33,840 nt of DNA from Verrucomicrobiota bacterium (GCA_034440155.1 JAWXBN010000022.1:1-33840); one strand, 5' to 3'; shown: positions 8,582 through 17,632, counted from the first letter of the stretch. The notes: generated by a model from the sequence alone, not told the origin. Made by a program: numbers and translations.

Positions 8582-9229
8582 ATGGCAGACGAGATCAAAA
8601 AAAAATCACAGGCAGACGAACCCGCGCAAATGGAGCTTCCGATTGAATATCATATCGAGCAATTCTGGTTAAAATACAAAAACCCGATTGTTTTTGGGGT
8701 GATCTTGATTTTGGCCTTTGCGATTTTTACGGCAATATATAAACATAACCTGACCAGCAAGGAACAGGATTCCCTCGTCGCGTTGAATAAGGCTGTCACC
8801 GCCGGTAATATCGACCAAGTCGCTTCTGTTTTTGAAACATACCGGGGTACAAAAGCCGCCTCCCAAGCATTACTTTTGGTTGCGGACATGAATTTCCAAC
8901 GTGGCCAGTACACTCAATCTCAAGAACTTTACCAGCGTTTCATCCGTGAATATCCACAGAATGAATTACTTGCCGCTGCATTTTATGGGGTAGGAGCCTG
9001 CCAACAAGCCTCTGGTAAAGTCGATGAAGCCCTGAGCACATACTTGAGCCTGCAAAAATCCAAGCCCACCGAAATCTGGACCTATCACGGATTACTTGCC
9101 GCTGCAAGTTGCTACGAGATTAAAGGACAGCCCGCCGCCGCCCGGAAAATATATCAAGACATCATCTCCGGTGCCGCCCCTGACTCCATCAAAATGCAGG
9201 CACAGTTTAATATTAAGCGCTTAGGTTGA
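8582..9229 (+). CDS. Membrane-anchored tetratricopeptide protein (YfgM-like)
   Basis: This 215-residue protein has a charged cytoplasmic N-terminus, a single transmembrane helix (about 34-53, NPIVFGVILILAFAIFTAIY) and a C-terminal TPR domain. The helix pairs include AADMNFQRGQ-like units and FYGVGACQQASGKVDEALST, and the end is AQFNIKRLG. The architecture matches the YfgM/ancillary SecYEG translocon family, whose members sit at the inner membrane and interact with periplasmic chaperones. Sequence similarity to that family is judged by eye only, so the role is tentative. The 174 bp upstream (8408-8581), between divergent truA and this gene, hold no other gene and should contain both promoters. 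Confidence 0.7.
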   Translation: MADEIKKKSQADEPAQMELPIEYHIEQFWLKYKNPIVFGVILILAFAIFTAIYKHNLTSKEQDSLVALNKAVTAGNIDQVASVFETYRGTKAASQALLLVADMNFQRGQYTQSQELYQRFIREYPQNELLAAAFYGVGACQQASGKVDEALSTYLSLQKSKPTEIWTYHGLLAAASCYEIKGQPAAARKIYQDIISGAAPDSIKMQAQFNIKRLG

Positions 9230-9509
9230 TTGGGACCCGTTTTTCTCAGTATCCCCATAAAACTAAGCCGCCATGCGTAATGGCCTAAAAAGCATTTTAT
9301 CCCGTGACATGCGCATTGCGGGTTTGGAAGGGCAGTGTGCACCCGCACGATCATTTGCCGCTGGTGCCTCCCGGTCAAAACGGTTCCGTTGCAATTTGTC
9401 GAACCTCAGTTTCTTTAGGGTGTATGATCTTAGCATGAGATCTATAAAAGCTTAAACCATGCCAATTCACCTGAACCAGGGAATCACTCTAAACCTTTTG
9501 TTTGAATCC
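9230..9509. other. Intergenic region without a recognisable gene
   Basis: This 280-bp stretch between the TPR protein and the phosphatase gene (converging ends) shows no credible coding frame and no tRNA-like fold. A near-palindromic segment at about 9325-9346 (core GGGCAGTGTGCACCCGC) resembles a segment at 19309-19334. An 8-of-9 copy of the dispersed word lies at 9391-9399. I see no T-rich terminator hairpin. Confidence 0.5.
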
Positions 9510-9869
9510 TTAATTTACTTGTTCGTCTTTTTCCGAGAGGAAACTCTCGACTGAGCCGGTGAGTAAATCGATTAATTCCGGGGCCATGAATGTGTATTCA
9601 TCGGGAATATCCAGGAGGATGATCGGCGGGAGTGAATGGAATCCCGGGAAAAGGGATTTGATCCGGGCTTCATACTTTCTTTCCATGACTAGGATATTGT
9701 CTGCCCAGAGCAGGTCGGGCTCGCCGATCCGCCTTCGGCTACTCTCAGCGGTTCCTGCTGAACGCACAGTCAGCCTCGGGTCATTACGGAATATTTTCTC
9801 AGCGGTCGGACTCCGGCGTTGGTTGCGTCCACAGATAAAAAGGATTTTAAGCGGTTGCCCGGTGGACAT
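9510..9869 (-). CDS. Small protein-tyrosine-phosphatase-like protein (COG4551 type)
   Basis: This 119-residue protein has the phosphatase P-loop near its N-terminus: ILFICGRNQRRSPTAE (about residues 9-24), giving a C-X5-R-S active site. The C-terminal block LLDIPDEYTFMAPELIDLL fits the small COG4551 family rather than classical low-molecular-weight PTPs, which carry a DPF/DPY acid motif. The physiological substrate of this family is not established. It lies 6 bp after the YkgJ-type gene on the same strand, so the two are probably cotranscribed. Family membership is well supported by motifs; function beyond phosphate-ester or phosphate binding is open. Confidence 0.8.
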   Translation of the reverse strand: MSTGQPLKILFICGRNQRRSPTAEKIFRNDPRLTVRSAGTAESSRRRIGEPDLLWADNILVMERKYEARIKSLFPGFHSLPPIILLDIPDEYTFMAPELIDLLTGSVESFLSEKDEQVN

Positions 9870-9875
9870 GGCGGG

Positions 9876-10163
9876 TTATTTCGTTTTTTCTTCGAGGTCG
9901 GCAAGGTAGGCGAGGGCTTCTTCGCGGGAGGTGCCGCACATTTCAGGCATTGGTCGCAAATTGTTACAGACCGTGGGGCGTTCAGGCAGGCCAAAGAGTT
10001 TACACCGATAGTCCTGAGTGAGGTGAATGCAGGTGACCCCGGCCGGTTTTCCCTGGGGGAGTCCCGGCATGGGAGATGAAATGGAGATAGCGATACAGCA
10101 GGCTCCGCACCCCATTCGGCAGGTGAATCCGTCTGAACTGGATACGGAGCGGTTTACAGGCAT
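9876..10163 (-). CDS. YkgJ-family cysteine cluster protein
   Basis: This small protein (95 residues from the ATG at 10163) has the cysteine pattern of the YkgJ / UPF0153 family: CRMGCGACC near the N-terminus, a central C in GVTCIHL, YRCKLFG, and PTVCNNL. These cysteines are expected to chelate zinc or an iron-sulfur cluster. No reaction is known. An upstream in-frame start at 10220 would add 19 residues, including a hydrophobic ILKINIIM. I prefer 10163 because family members begin shortly before the first Cys cluster. It lies 6 bp before the phosphatase gene. The 90-bp gap to the cyclophilin gene contains no clear terminator. Confidence 0.75.
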   Translation of the reverse strand: MPVNRSVSSSDGFTCRMGCGACCIAISISSPMPGLPQGKPAGVTCIHLTQDYRCKLFGLPERPTVCNNLRPMPEMCGTSREEALAYLADLEEKTK

Positions 10164-10253
10164 TATTATATTTATTTTCAGGATGCCTGCCCTAGGCATC
10201 CATAGGGTCGGCAAACGCAATCAGGAGATGCGGCTGCCTTGATGATTAAAAAA

Positions 10254-10733
10254 TCAAACCGTTTCAACGACAGTTTTGAGGATTTTTTGGGTTTCCACAG
10301 GGCGGTCACCGGGGGCTTTTTTGCAATCCTCGATTTTCTGGATAATGTCGTAACCTTCGACGACTTCACCAAAAATGGTGTGTTTCATATTGAGCCAGGG
10401 AGTTTTGGCTGTAGTGATGAAGAACTGGCTGCCATTGGTGCCCGGACCGGCATTAGCCATAGCCAGAAGGCCGTTGCGGTCAAATGATGCTTTTGGAGTG
10501 ACCTCGTCTTCAAAACGTTTGCCCCAGCAGGATTCCCCACCAGTGCCGGTTCCTGTCGGATCACCTCCTTGGATCATAAAATCTTTAATGACACGGTGGA
10601 AAATAACCCCGTTATAATATCCTTTATTGCAAAGGGTCGTGAAATTTTCACAGGTTTTTGGTGCGATCTCCGGGAAAAGTTTAAATTTAATATTTCCCTG
10701 GTTGGTTTCAAAGGTGACAAATGTTGTGCTCAT
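10254..10733 (-). CDS. Cyclophilin-type peptidyl-prolyl cis-trans isomerase
   Basis: The 159-residue protein should catalyse cis-trans isomerisation of X-Pro bonds during folding. The cyclophilin active-site series is present: IFHRVIKDFMIQGGDPTGTG (catalytic Arg and Gln), ANAGPGTNGSQFFITT, and LNMKHTIFGEVVEG near the end. There is no signal peptide with the ATG at 10733 (MSTTFVTFETNQG), so it is predicted cytoplasmic. An upstream extension to 10838 is open but non-conserved, and I reject it. Length matches the minimal bacterial PpiB class. The first ~100 bases of the gap to lutA include a CCCCTA...TAGGGG inverted pair (about 10867-10899) of unknown meaning. Confidence 0.92.
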   Translation of the reverse strand: MSTTFVTFETNQGNIKFKLFPEIAPKTCENFTTLCNKGYYNGVIFHRVIKDFMIQGGDPTGTGTGGESCWGKRFEDEVTPKASFDRNGLLAMANAGPGTNGSQFFITTAKTPWLNMKHTIFGEVVEGYDIIQKIEDCKKAPGDRPVETQKILKTVVETV

Positions 10734-11010
10734 AATCCCGCATTTATGACCGAAGCCTCTGAGAGATTCAAGGATGAAAACTGGGATGAGGTGAAACACT
10801 GTAATGATATCGAACGGGATTGTCCCCGGATTCATCATGGCTGTGGGAAATTAAATCCCGGCAACTACCCCTATTAAATAGTAGTCTCAGGAGTAGGGGA
10901 GTCTATCGGGAGATGTCAAAACGGTAAAAAGGGGACAAAAAAGAACGGTTTCTCTATGGGATGACGCAAATTACTATTGATTGAAGAGCAGAGGCAATTA
11001 TTGTGTCCTT

Positions 11011-11787
11011 ATGTTGCTTGAACACCTCCATCACAGACCTAAACCTGCCAATAAAAAAATCCAGCTCATGACCACTTGTCTTTGTGACGCATTCTTTGAC
11101 GATGTCGCAAAGGCCACGGTTCAAGTCCTCGAGTACCTCGGGTGTGAGATTTCCCTCCCGGATGAACAGACCTGTTGCGGACAGCCAGCCTTTAACGGGG
11201 GTGATTGGCCATCCTCACGTCGGGTCGTCAGGCATACGGCAAAAGTTTTCCATTCTGATGACACAGTGGTGACACCGTCAGGCTCTTGCGCGGCGATGCT
11301 TTTCCATGGGGCATTATTAGAGTTTGAGAAAGAAAAAGATTTACCTGAGATCGAGAAGCTTGCCAATAAGACATGGGAATTAACCGATTACATTTATAAC
11401 GGCCTCGGGATCAAGACCTGGCCGGGCAAACTCAATGCCAAAGTCGCCTTCCACCGTTCCTGCCATACCCGAGGAACGGAAAGTGGTCCGGCATCACTGG
11501 CTTTACTTGATTCGATCGAAGGACTCGAAATCATGCCTTTCGGGGAAGGGGAACAGTGTTGTGGTTTTGGAGGGACATTTTCGGTCACATTCCCATTCAT
11601 CTCCAGTCAGATGGGCCATGCAAAGCTGGCCCATGCACAAGCGTCGAACCCTGATTATCTGGTCAGTGGTGATATGGGGTGCCTCATGCACTTAGGAGGG
11701 ATTGTGGAACGTGACGGGATGAAGCTAAAAACACGGCATGCGGCCCAAATCCTGAGGGATTCACTTATTGAAGGAGGGCTCATCTAA
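11011..11787 (+). CDS. lutA: L-lactate utilization Fe-S protein LutA
   Basis: LutA is a subunit of the LutABC iron-sulfur complex that oxidises L-lactate to pyruvate in the cytoplasm. Two cysteine-rich CCG domains are visible: TCLCDAFFDDVA with EQTCCGQPAFNGG in the N-terminal half, and SCHTRGTESGP with EQCCGFGGTFSV in the C-terminal half, the pattern of heterodisulfide-reductase-like subunits. The start is uncertain. ATG 11011 gives 258 residues. A TTG at 10981 is possible, while ATG 11068 would delete the first beta strand (KIQLM). The stop codon overlaps the lutB start by one base (TAATG), so the two genes are translationally coupled. Confidence 0.92.
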   Translation: MLLEHLHHRPKPANKKIQLMTTCLCDAFFDDVAKATVQVLEYLGCEISLPDEQTCCGQPAFNGGDWPSSRRVVRHTAKVFHSDDTVVTPSGSCAAMLFHGALLEFEKEKDLPEIEKLANKTWELTDYIYNGLGIKTWPGKLNAKVAFHRSCHTRGTESGPASLALLDSIEGLEIMPFGEGEQCCGFGGTFSVTFPFISSQMGHAKLAHAQASNPDYLVSGDMGCLMHLGGIVERDGMKLKTRHAAQILRDSLIEGGLI

Positions 11788-13184
11788 TGGCCTACCAAAA
11801 AATCGATTCCTATGCGCAGACTCTTGATGAGGAAGTGCGCACTTCGGTAAAAAATGCCTCAGCCCTGAAAACCAAATCCCGTGTGGACAGCCTCTGGCGT
11901 GATTTCCAAGATCCGGACAAATTGCGTGAGGTCTCCGGCCTGATAAAGCAGCATGTCATAGAAAACCTGGATACCTACCTGCCCAAAGTCGAGGAGGCCC
12001 TGACCGAACGTGGAGTCAAGGTCCATTGGGCCAGTGATGCGGAAGAAGCCCGTAAAATCATCCTAGGATTAATGCAGAGTATCGGTGCCAAAAAAATGGT
12101 GAAATCAAAATCCATGGTATCCGAGGAAATCGAGCTGGGTCATTACCTTGAAAAGCATGGGATGGAAGCTGTCGAGACAGATTTGGGAGAGTATATCGTC
12201 CAGATAGACCATGACCATCCGAGTCATATCGTGACCCCGATCATCCATAAAAACCGCCGCCAAATAGCTGAAAGCTTTGAGCGCGAGGGGCTCGGGGAAT
12301 ATAATGATGATCCTGCCGTGATTACGGCGAGAGCCCGGAAATTCCTCCGCAATAAATACCTCGAAGCAGAAGTCGGGTTGACGGGGGCAAATTTTATCTC
12401 CGCCGAAAGCGGACGGCTGGTTATCGTGACCAATGAAGGTAATTCCCGGTTCTGCCTGGCTCCGACCAAAATGCACATTGCCCTCGTGGGAATCGAGAAA
12501 ATCGTCCCGCGTGACACGGACTTGGCGCTATTCCTAAATTTACTCGCACGCTCCGCCACGGGACAGAAACTCACTATTTATACGGAATTCATTAATGGCC
12601 CGAAATCTCCCGAGCAGCCGGATGGTCCCGAGCAAATGCATGTCGTATTGCTGGATAACGGGCGCAGTGATGTCCTAGCGAGTGAATGCCGCGATATCCT
12701 ACGGTGTATCCGGTGCGGAGCTTGTCTGAATGTCTGTCCGGTTTACCGCCAAGCCAGCGGGCACGCTTACCGGAGTGTTTATCCCGGCCCTGTAGGTGCC
12801 GTGCTTTCGCCGATCCTGGACGCGAAAAAATTCCCCGAGCTCGCTGACCTGCCGAAAGCCTCGAGTTTATGCGGTGCGTGTCATGAAGTGTGTCCGGTGA
12901 ATATTCCGATCCCCGATCTTTTGCTGCGTTTGCGTGATAAGGCGAAAAAAGAACATATTCATTCCCCTAATACTCCTCCGATGGGAGGGTGGTCGATTTT
13001 GGCTAGTGAACCCATCCTGTGGAAATCCGCTTTGATCGCAGGAGCTGTGATGAATGTCATTAATCCGGATTTAATCCCGCTCCCACCGGTCAAACGATGG
13101 ACCATGGTGCGCAAATTACCCGATTGGCACGGGGGTGAATTCCGGAAGTGGTTTAAAAACAGGAAAGTCGACGGGAAAAAATAA
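11787..13184 (+). CDS. lutB: L-lactate utilization Fe-S protein LutB
   Basis: LutB is the 465-residue central subunit of the lactate oxidation complex. The N-terminal 300 residues form the LUD domain. Two [4Fe-4S] motifs follow: CIRCGACLNVCPVYRQ (about 306-321), with the LutB-typical SGHAYRSVYPGPVGAVLSP, and SLCGACHEVCPVNIP (about 357-371). The C-terminal extension with PPMGGWSILASEP is normal for the family. A strong ribosome site (AAGGAGGG, about 11771-11778) lies upstream of the ATG, which overlaps the lutA stop codon. Together with lutA and lutC it makes a complete lutABC operon. No lactate permease gene is present in the window. Confidence 0.95.
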   Translation: MAYQKIDSYAQTLDEEVRTSVKNASALKTKSRVDSLWRDFQDPDKLREVSGLIKQHVIENLDTYLPKVEEALTERGVKVHWASDAEEARKIILGLMQSIGAKKMVKSKSMVSEEIELGHYLEKHGMEAVETDLGEYIVQIDHDHPSHIVTPIIHKNRRQIAESFEREGLGEYNDDPAVITARARKFLRNKYLEAEVGLTGANFISAESGRLVIVTNEGNSRFCLAPTKMHIALVGIEKIVPRDTDLALFLNLLARSATGQKLTIYTEFINGPKSPEQPDGPEQMHVVLLDNGRSDVLASECRDILRCIRCGACLNVCPVYRQASGHAYRSVYPGPVGAVLSPILDAKKFPELADLPKASSLCGACHEVCPVNIPIPDLLLRLRDKAKKEHIHSPNTPPMGGWSILASEPILWKSALIAGAVMNVINPDLIPLPPVKRWTMVRKLPDWHGGEFRKWFKNRKVDGKK

Positions 13185-13246
13185 ACAAGATTGTCGGGAA
13201 CCGTGTCCTGACGGGCACTCCGATAATCAAACTTTTTAAAAAAACT

Positions 13247-13876
13247 ATGAGCACCGAGCAATTTGCATCATCCCGCGAGAAAATCCTTTCCAAAGTCAAT
13301 ACAGCTTTGGCCCCGATCAAAGACCGGGCCGCCATGCCCGAGTATGACCCCAGGATCACAGTGACAAAAACCTTTGACCCTCAAGCGGATCAGTGGGCTT
13401 TTTTTAAGGAAGAATTTGATAAAGTCCATGGTCGGACTTTTTCGACGGGTGCAGAAATCGAGGCCTTTTTTGCATCGAATAACCTCACCTACGGTTATTG
13501 TGATCCGAAGATTCTTGCGCTCATGAGCGAGATTCTTCCTGATAATGTATTACTGGAGACACAGTTTGATCTGGCGAAAATCGATAGTTACCAGTTTGGC
13601 ATTACCTGCGCCAGTGGCGCGATAGCCGAGACCGGATCGATCATTCTGACTGACAAGGATACTTCTCGGCGTTTGGGTGCCTTGGCTCCTTGGGTGCATA
13701 TTGCCTGCGTGGAGCACTCCAGTATCCACGCCACGATCCATGATGCCCTGAAGGCTATGCCAGATGATCCTAATATCATCTGGTGCACCGGACCGTCAAA
13801 AACCGCTGATATCGAAGGTATCCTCATTGAGGGGGTGCACGGTCCCGGCATCCAAGGGTGTTTTCTGCTGCCGTAA
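13247..13876 (+). CDS. lutC: Lactate utilization protein LutC (LUD domain)
   Basis: This 209-residue LUD-domain protein is the third subunit of the LutABC lactate oxidase. Typical blocks are ITCASGAIAETGSIIL and the C-terminal TGPSKTADIEGILIEGVHGP, the family's most conserved signature. It starts 62 bp after lutB, so it probably remains in the same transcript. The first residues (MSTEQFASSREKIL) carry an exact dispersed 9-mer at 13258-13266. The gene ends 42 bp from the tail of the PAS protein gene on the opposite strand, and no clear terminator lies between them. Confidence 0.93.
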   Translation: MSTEQFASSREKILSKVNTALAPIKDRAAMPEYDPRITVTKTFDPQADQWAFFKEEFDKVHGRTFSTGAEIEAFFASNNLTYGYCDPKILALMSEILPDNVLLETQFDLAKIDSYQFGITCASGAIAETGSIILTDKDTSRRLGALAPWVHIACVEHSSIHATIHDALKAMPDDPNIIWCTGPSKTADIEGILIEGVHGPGIQGCFLLP

Positions 13877-13918
13877 ATGGAGTGATATTTCCAAAGGTTT
13901 AAAATCAGTTTTCAAATC

Positions 13919-15028
13919 TCAGGAACTTTTTTTTCCGGACACATCGCGGACGAGGGAGATTACCTGGTCTTTTGAAAAAGGAACCATTCGCATCTCGAAA
14001 AACTTCCTTTTTCCATCAATATGGAGTTCATACTCACATTGTTGGAGACTTTGGGTTTCGATTGTTTTACGGATGGAGTCGGTGTGGAGTTCAGCAATGT
14101 GGCTAGGGAGGATCTCATGGGGTTTTTTACCGAGGAATTGTTCGGGGGATACGACTAATAAGCCCTTATCCAAGGCATAATAATCCATGTATGTCCCGTC
14201 GATATCCTGATGAAAGACCAGATCGGGGAGTGAATGGGGGATTTGCCCTGAATATCCGAGTGCTTGAGCTTCAGCTTCTTTTTCCTTGGTAATATCAATA
14301 TGGCAACCAATCATGCGGACTGGTCTACCCACATCATCCCATTCCACAATTTTGCCCGAGCAAATCACCCACACTGTCGAACCGTTTTTATGGCGGTAAC
14401 GCACTTCATTACAATACGGGATCATACCCCGGGAACGAACATGGTCATCGTAATTTTTTAGAACCATTTCCAGATCTTCCGGGAAAATCATCTTTTTATA
14501 GTTCTCCGCGCTGTCGGGCAGCTCATGATCCTCGTACCCGAAAATCTTCCGGTAGCCGGGACTATTCTTCTGGGTATTCTCCTGGATATTCCAGTCCCAA
14601 AAACCGGATAAAGTCTGTTCGACGACAAGTTCATAAATTGTTTTTGTCTTGAGGAGTTCATGATATTCAGCACTTGCCTTTGGAGTAAAGACAGCTACGG
14701 CCAAGTTATCTTGTTCGGACGACTTCAGTTTTTGGAGTTTAATGACAAATTCGGAAGTTGTATACCCGGACCGGAGAGATATTTCGCAAGTGATCTCGAC
14801 AGGACGGGAGGATTTTGTGTGGAAGATCTGCTCGAGTGCGGCGGAAAGTTCACGATGGAATTTTGGACGGACAATGCGTTGAATGAGGGAGTTTTTAATC
14901 TCAGAACCAGTCAATCCGGTGAGTTGGACGAGAGACTGGTTAAAATCATTAATCTCCCCAAAGGAATCGATCAAGCATACTCCGAGGGGTATGGCTTCCA
15001 TCAATTGTGAATCAAACTGGTTAAACAT
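13919..15028 (-). CDS. PAS-domain sensor protein without an output domain
   Basis: The 369-residue protein contains three PAS-type units. The first (about 7-115) starts MEAIPLGVCLIDSFGEINDF. The second (about 130-250) is a PAS_3-like unit with FWDWNIQENTQ, YRHKNGSTVWVICSGKIVEW and the PAC-like end GCHIDITKEKEAEAQ. The third (about 262-365) starts SLPDLVFHQDIDGTYMDYYA and ends VISLVRDVSGKKSS. PAS domains bind cofactors or small ligands. Here no kinase, GGDEF, EAL or HTH domain follows, and no membrane helix precedes. The TGA stop is just after an A8 run, but the other two frames also close within a few codons, so a simple frameshift does not reveal a lost output domain. Partner unknown. Confidence 0.8.
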   Translation of the reverse strand: MFNQFDSQLMEAIPLGVCLIDSFGEINDFNQSLVQLTGLTGSEIKNSLIQRIVRPKFHRELSAALEQIFHTKSSRPVEITCEISLRSGYTTSEFVIKLQKLKSSEQDNLAVAVFTPKASAEYHELLKTKTIYELVVEQTLSGFWDWNIQENTQKNSPGYRKIFGYEDHELPDSAENYKKMIFPEDLEMVLKNYDDHVRSRGMIPYCNEVRYRHKNGSTVWVICSGKIVEWDDVGRPVRMIGCHIDITKEKEAEAQALGYSGQIPHSLPDLVFHQDIDGTYMDYYALDKGLLVVSPEQFLGKKPHEILPSHIAELHTDSIRKTIETQSLQQCEYELHIDGKRKFFEMRMVPFSKDQVISLVRDVSGKKSS

Positions 15029-15296
15029 AGATTACCGGATCACTCATGCTCTCTGTTTGTTTTTTGGAACGACTACTGACTACGGATAATCACCGGCCTT
15101 CGCAAGGATAATCCCCGCTTATAAAATTGACATTACAGGGGCGAAATATAGGAAAATCATCACGAATCTCGCCGTCAATTCATGACGAGCCATAGATGCC
15201 TATAGAGCTGCGCTAATTAGTGATGCCGAGGGTGATCTTATGGATAAACTCAAGGCTCACGGGGGTTCAGGAGATTACTCATAGGCGGGTACCGGA
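15029..15296. other. Intergenic region upstream of the PAS gene
   Basis: This 268-bp stretch lies between the start of the PAS gene (minus strand) and the end of the glycosidase-like gene (minus strand). I find no credible gene or RNA. A short direct repeat GGATAATCnCCG occurs near 15088 and 15110. Small open segments on the plus strand near 15180-15285 have codon-like texture but contain stops and could be gene debris. Confidence 0.4.
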
Positions 15297-17537
15297 TTAA
15301 ATCATTTCAACCATTTTCCCGGTCGCTTTAATCCGGATTTTTCCACCGGAGGGTACCACGATGCGGGACATGCGGTGATTCCAGTTTTGGCCGAGGATTG
15401 ATTTACTCTCTTCTTTTGTCTCGGCAAAGACTTTGACTGTCGCATCGAATTTTGTGGGATTGGAGAGTGCGAGTGTGATCACCCCACCGTCACGGGATAG
15501 TATTGTAGCGTCGATATGGTCGTTGACACTGATGACTCCGGTATCCGTCTGGATATAGATCCCGGGTACTTCCATCCAAGCAAAGATGAGGCAGACCTCG
15601 CTCCAGCAGGAACAAGCGCAGATTTCCCCACAAGGATCGATCCCGTCACCCATTTGGACACGTTCACTCATGAAACCCTCGGGCATTCCTGCGATTACTT
15701 TATCGGTACGGCTGAGGAATTGGGGAAGGGCATGGGTGAGTTCACGCAAAATGCGCAACCAGATTTCTTCGCCCGTAGCACGGAAAAGCTTGAGAAAACT
15801 GTCGCCGGAGAGGGTGCAGAGTCCGGGAACCGCACATTTATTCTGGGTGCTGGCAAAGATCGTGCCTGTCGTGAGCATATCGAGTTTGCCATAGGTGGAT
15901 TTGGGCGGGAATTTATAATCGTAGGAGACAAACCACGAAACCAATTGTACCGCGGCGATCCGGGCCTGCTCTAACCACTCCTCTTTGCCGGTGACTTCAT
16001 AAAGGGTAACCAGGGACTCGAGCAAATTGCCCAGGGATTCACTGTCAGCGGATTGCAAGATCTCTCCCGGGCCCCCCGTGGTGACGCCGCTGGCCAAGTC
16101 TTCTGTGCAATACTTCCGCGCAATTTGCTCGGCGACCTCTAAATAATGGGAATCCTTGAACCACTCGGATGCTAAGGCCAATCCGGCAGGTGCGCTGGAA
16201 CCGGCTGTCGAACCCCCGACAAAGATTTCCCCGGTGTCGTGGTTAACAAATTGACCGAGCTGGCCGTATTGTTTCCAGGTCTTGACAAATGCGTCCGCAA
16301 CACGGCGGATTCCTTTTTCCCATTCCGGTGGGCATGTCCAAGAAGGATCTTGTTTGCGGATAATATCAAATTGGCGGAATCCGAAATAGAGCATGTCCGC
16401 GCTTTTGCGGTTCAAGTGCCACGGCCAATCCTGGTGTTGGAAATGATCGCTGAAAAATTTACGTTCAAAGTTATAAAACCCGTAGAAGTAGCCGCTCGGG
16501 GCCAGGGCTTCCTGAAAACAAAAGTCCAGGGTTCTGAGTGAACGCTCTTTTGAAAGTTTGTTTCCTTCGCTCAAGAGTGTCTGGGTCACCATCCCTTGGC
16601 CAGTCCAGCCAGGTTGCCAAGCGGACATGTGGGCATCGCCAGTTCCCGCGTAAGCTTTGTCCCATTGGAAATTATGCAGGTTATATTTCCTTTCCTGGAT
16701 CTCCCAGGATTTCGAGAAGGGGAGTTCATTCCGCACCAGCGGCTCGGATGTGGAAACATTACGCAGATCGGTGAAGCTCTCAAAAAGGTCTTGGATATGT
16801 CCGGCCTCCCCCCCGAAAAAGAGGATGGATAGTGACAGGGTTTGTCCGGCATCCAAAGTCGCGGCTTTGTCCGGCGAATCTTTCATCAGGGAGAGTAAAT
16901 TAAAGCTTTTGCATTGGCGCACCCCTGGGGTTTCGATGGCGATCAAGGCACTCTGACGGTCTTCGCTCTCCTCAAGCACGAGTCCGTGGTCTCCCCGACC
17001 ACTGTCTTGACCGGTCAGGAACCACGCTTGCCGCTGGAGGCTAGGGGAATAATATCCGATAGCCGGGACAGAGGCGTCGCCGCTGAGGAGATGAAACCGT
17101 GAGGGGCCATTTTCAATATTGAGCCGGGGAATATCGGTAATGATACACGGGACGTCGGGCCCGACTTCGGCGGGTTCGCTCAGCATCGGAGGATAATAGA
17201 TGCGACGTGAAGTGTAACGGTTCCCATTATAAATAGCTCCCGGGACAAGGACAAAATTCTCCCTGCTCCACTTTTCTTGGGGGAACTCGGCGGAGAGATT
17301 TACGTCTGGCGCATGACCGGACTCTAAGGTCAGGCTGGCTTGGATTTCAGATCCCGTATGGCCATTATGGGTGGCGGGTTTGATATGGATTTTCCAGCTC
17401 CAGTTATTCCCATTTGTATCGGAAAATTTACCTTGGTCGCCGCCGGAAGTGTCAATGACATGCCGAGAGTCGGGGATTGTCCCTTTGAAATGATTAAGGA
17501 TGATGGAGAAAGGGGGAAGTGGAGATGTTAGTTTCAT
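15297..17537 (-). CDS. Six-hairpin glycosidase-like protein of unassigned family
   Basis: This 746-residue protein has no signal peptide. The N-terminal ~290 residues look like a beta-sandwich. The middle (about 300-640) is rich in paired helices with aromatic and Gly turns, for example HMSAWQPGWTGQGMV, SGYFYGFYNFERKFF and TGEIFVGGSTAGSSAPAGLA. That is the pattern of (alpha/alpha)6-barrel glycoside hydrolases and lyases. The C-terminus is again beta-rich. Candidate catalytic acids cannot be named from one sequence. The gene is divergent from a GntR/LacI-like regulator across a 95-bp gap, the usual layout for a sugar-induced catabolic enzyme, so a cytoplasmic glycosidase or phosphorylase acting on imported oligosaccharides is the best guess. 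I do not recognise a CAZy family. Two exact dispersed 9-mers lie at 16022 and 16120. Confidence 0.6.
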   Translation of the reverse strand: MKLTSPLPPFSIILNHFKGTIPDSRHVIDTSGGDQGKFSDTNGNNWSWKIHIKPATHNGHTGSEIQASLTLESGHAPDVNLSAEFPQEKWSRENFVLVPGAIYNGNRYTSRRIYYPPMLSEPAEVGPDVPCIITDIPRLNIENGPSRFHLLSGDASVPAIGYYSPSLQRQAWFLTGQDSGRGDHGLVLEESEDRQSALIAIETPGVRQCKSFNLLSLMKDSPDKAATLDAGQTLSLSILFFGGEAGHIQDLFESFTDLRNVSTSEPLVRNELPFSKSWEIQERKYNLHNFQWDKAYAGTGDAHMSAWQPGWTGQGMVTQTLLSEGNKLSKERSLRTLDFCFQEALAPSGYFYGFYNFERKFFSDHFQHQDWPWHLNRKSADMLYFGFRQFDIIRKQDPSWTCPPEWEKGIRRVADAFVKTWKQYGQLGQFVNHDTGEIFVGGSTAGSSAPAGLALASEWFKDSHYLEVAEQIARKYCTEDLASGVTTGGPGEILQSADSESLGNLLESLVTLYEVTGKEEWLEQARIAAVQLVSWFVSYDYKFPPKSTYGKLDMLTTGTIFASTQNKCAVPGLCTLSGDSFLKLFRATGEEIWLRILRELTHALPQFLSRTDKVIAGMPEGFMSERVQMGDGIDPCGEICACSCWSEVCLIFAWMEVPGIYIQTDTGVISVNDHIDATILSRDGGVITLALSNPTKFDATVKVFAETKEESKSILGQNWNHRMSRIVVPSGGKIRIKATGKMVEMI

Positions 17538-17569
17538 GGGTGATTTTTTTTTAATAGAATCTTGTGACG

Positions 17570-17613
17570 GTAGGATTCACCCTTTTTATTTGCAACTCCT
17601 ACAGTATTCCTAC
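17570..17613. promoter_or_regulatory. Candidate operator in the divergent regulator/glycosidase promoter
   Basis: In the 95-bp gap between the divergent genes, TCCTAC occurs twice on the plus strand, at 17597-17602 and 17608-17613. The copies are 11 bp apart, about one helical turn. The inverted form GTAGGA lies at 17570-17575. This half-site arrangement fits a dimeric GntR/LacI-type repressor acting on both promoters. It is inferred from repetition and position only. Confidence 0.4.
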
Positions 17614-17632
17614 ACAATAATATCTCTCCCCC

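Noticed and set aside
13919-13945. Frameshift in the A8 run at the end of the PAS gene
   Set aside because: Shifting by either one or two bases meets a stop within about ten codons, so no hidden output domain is recovered.
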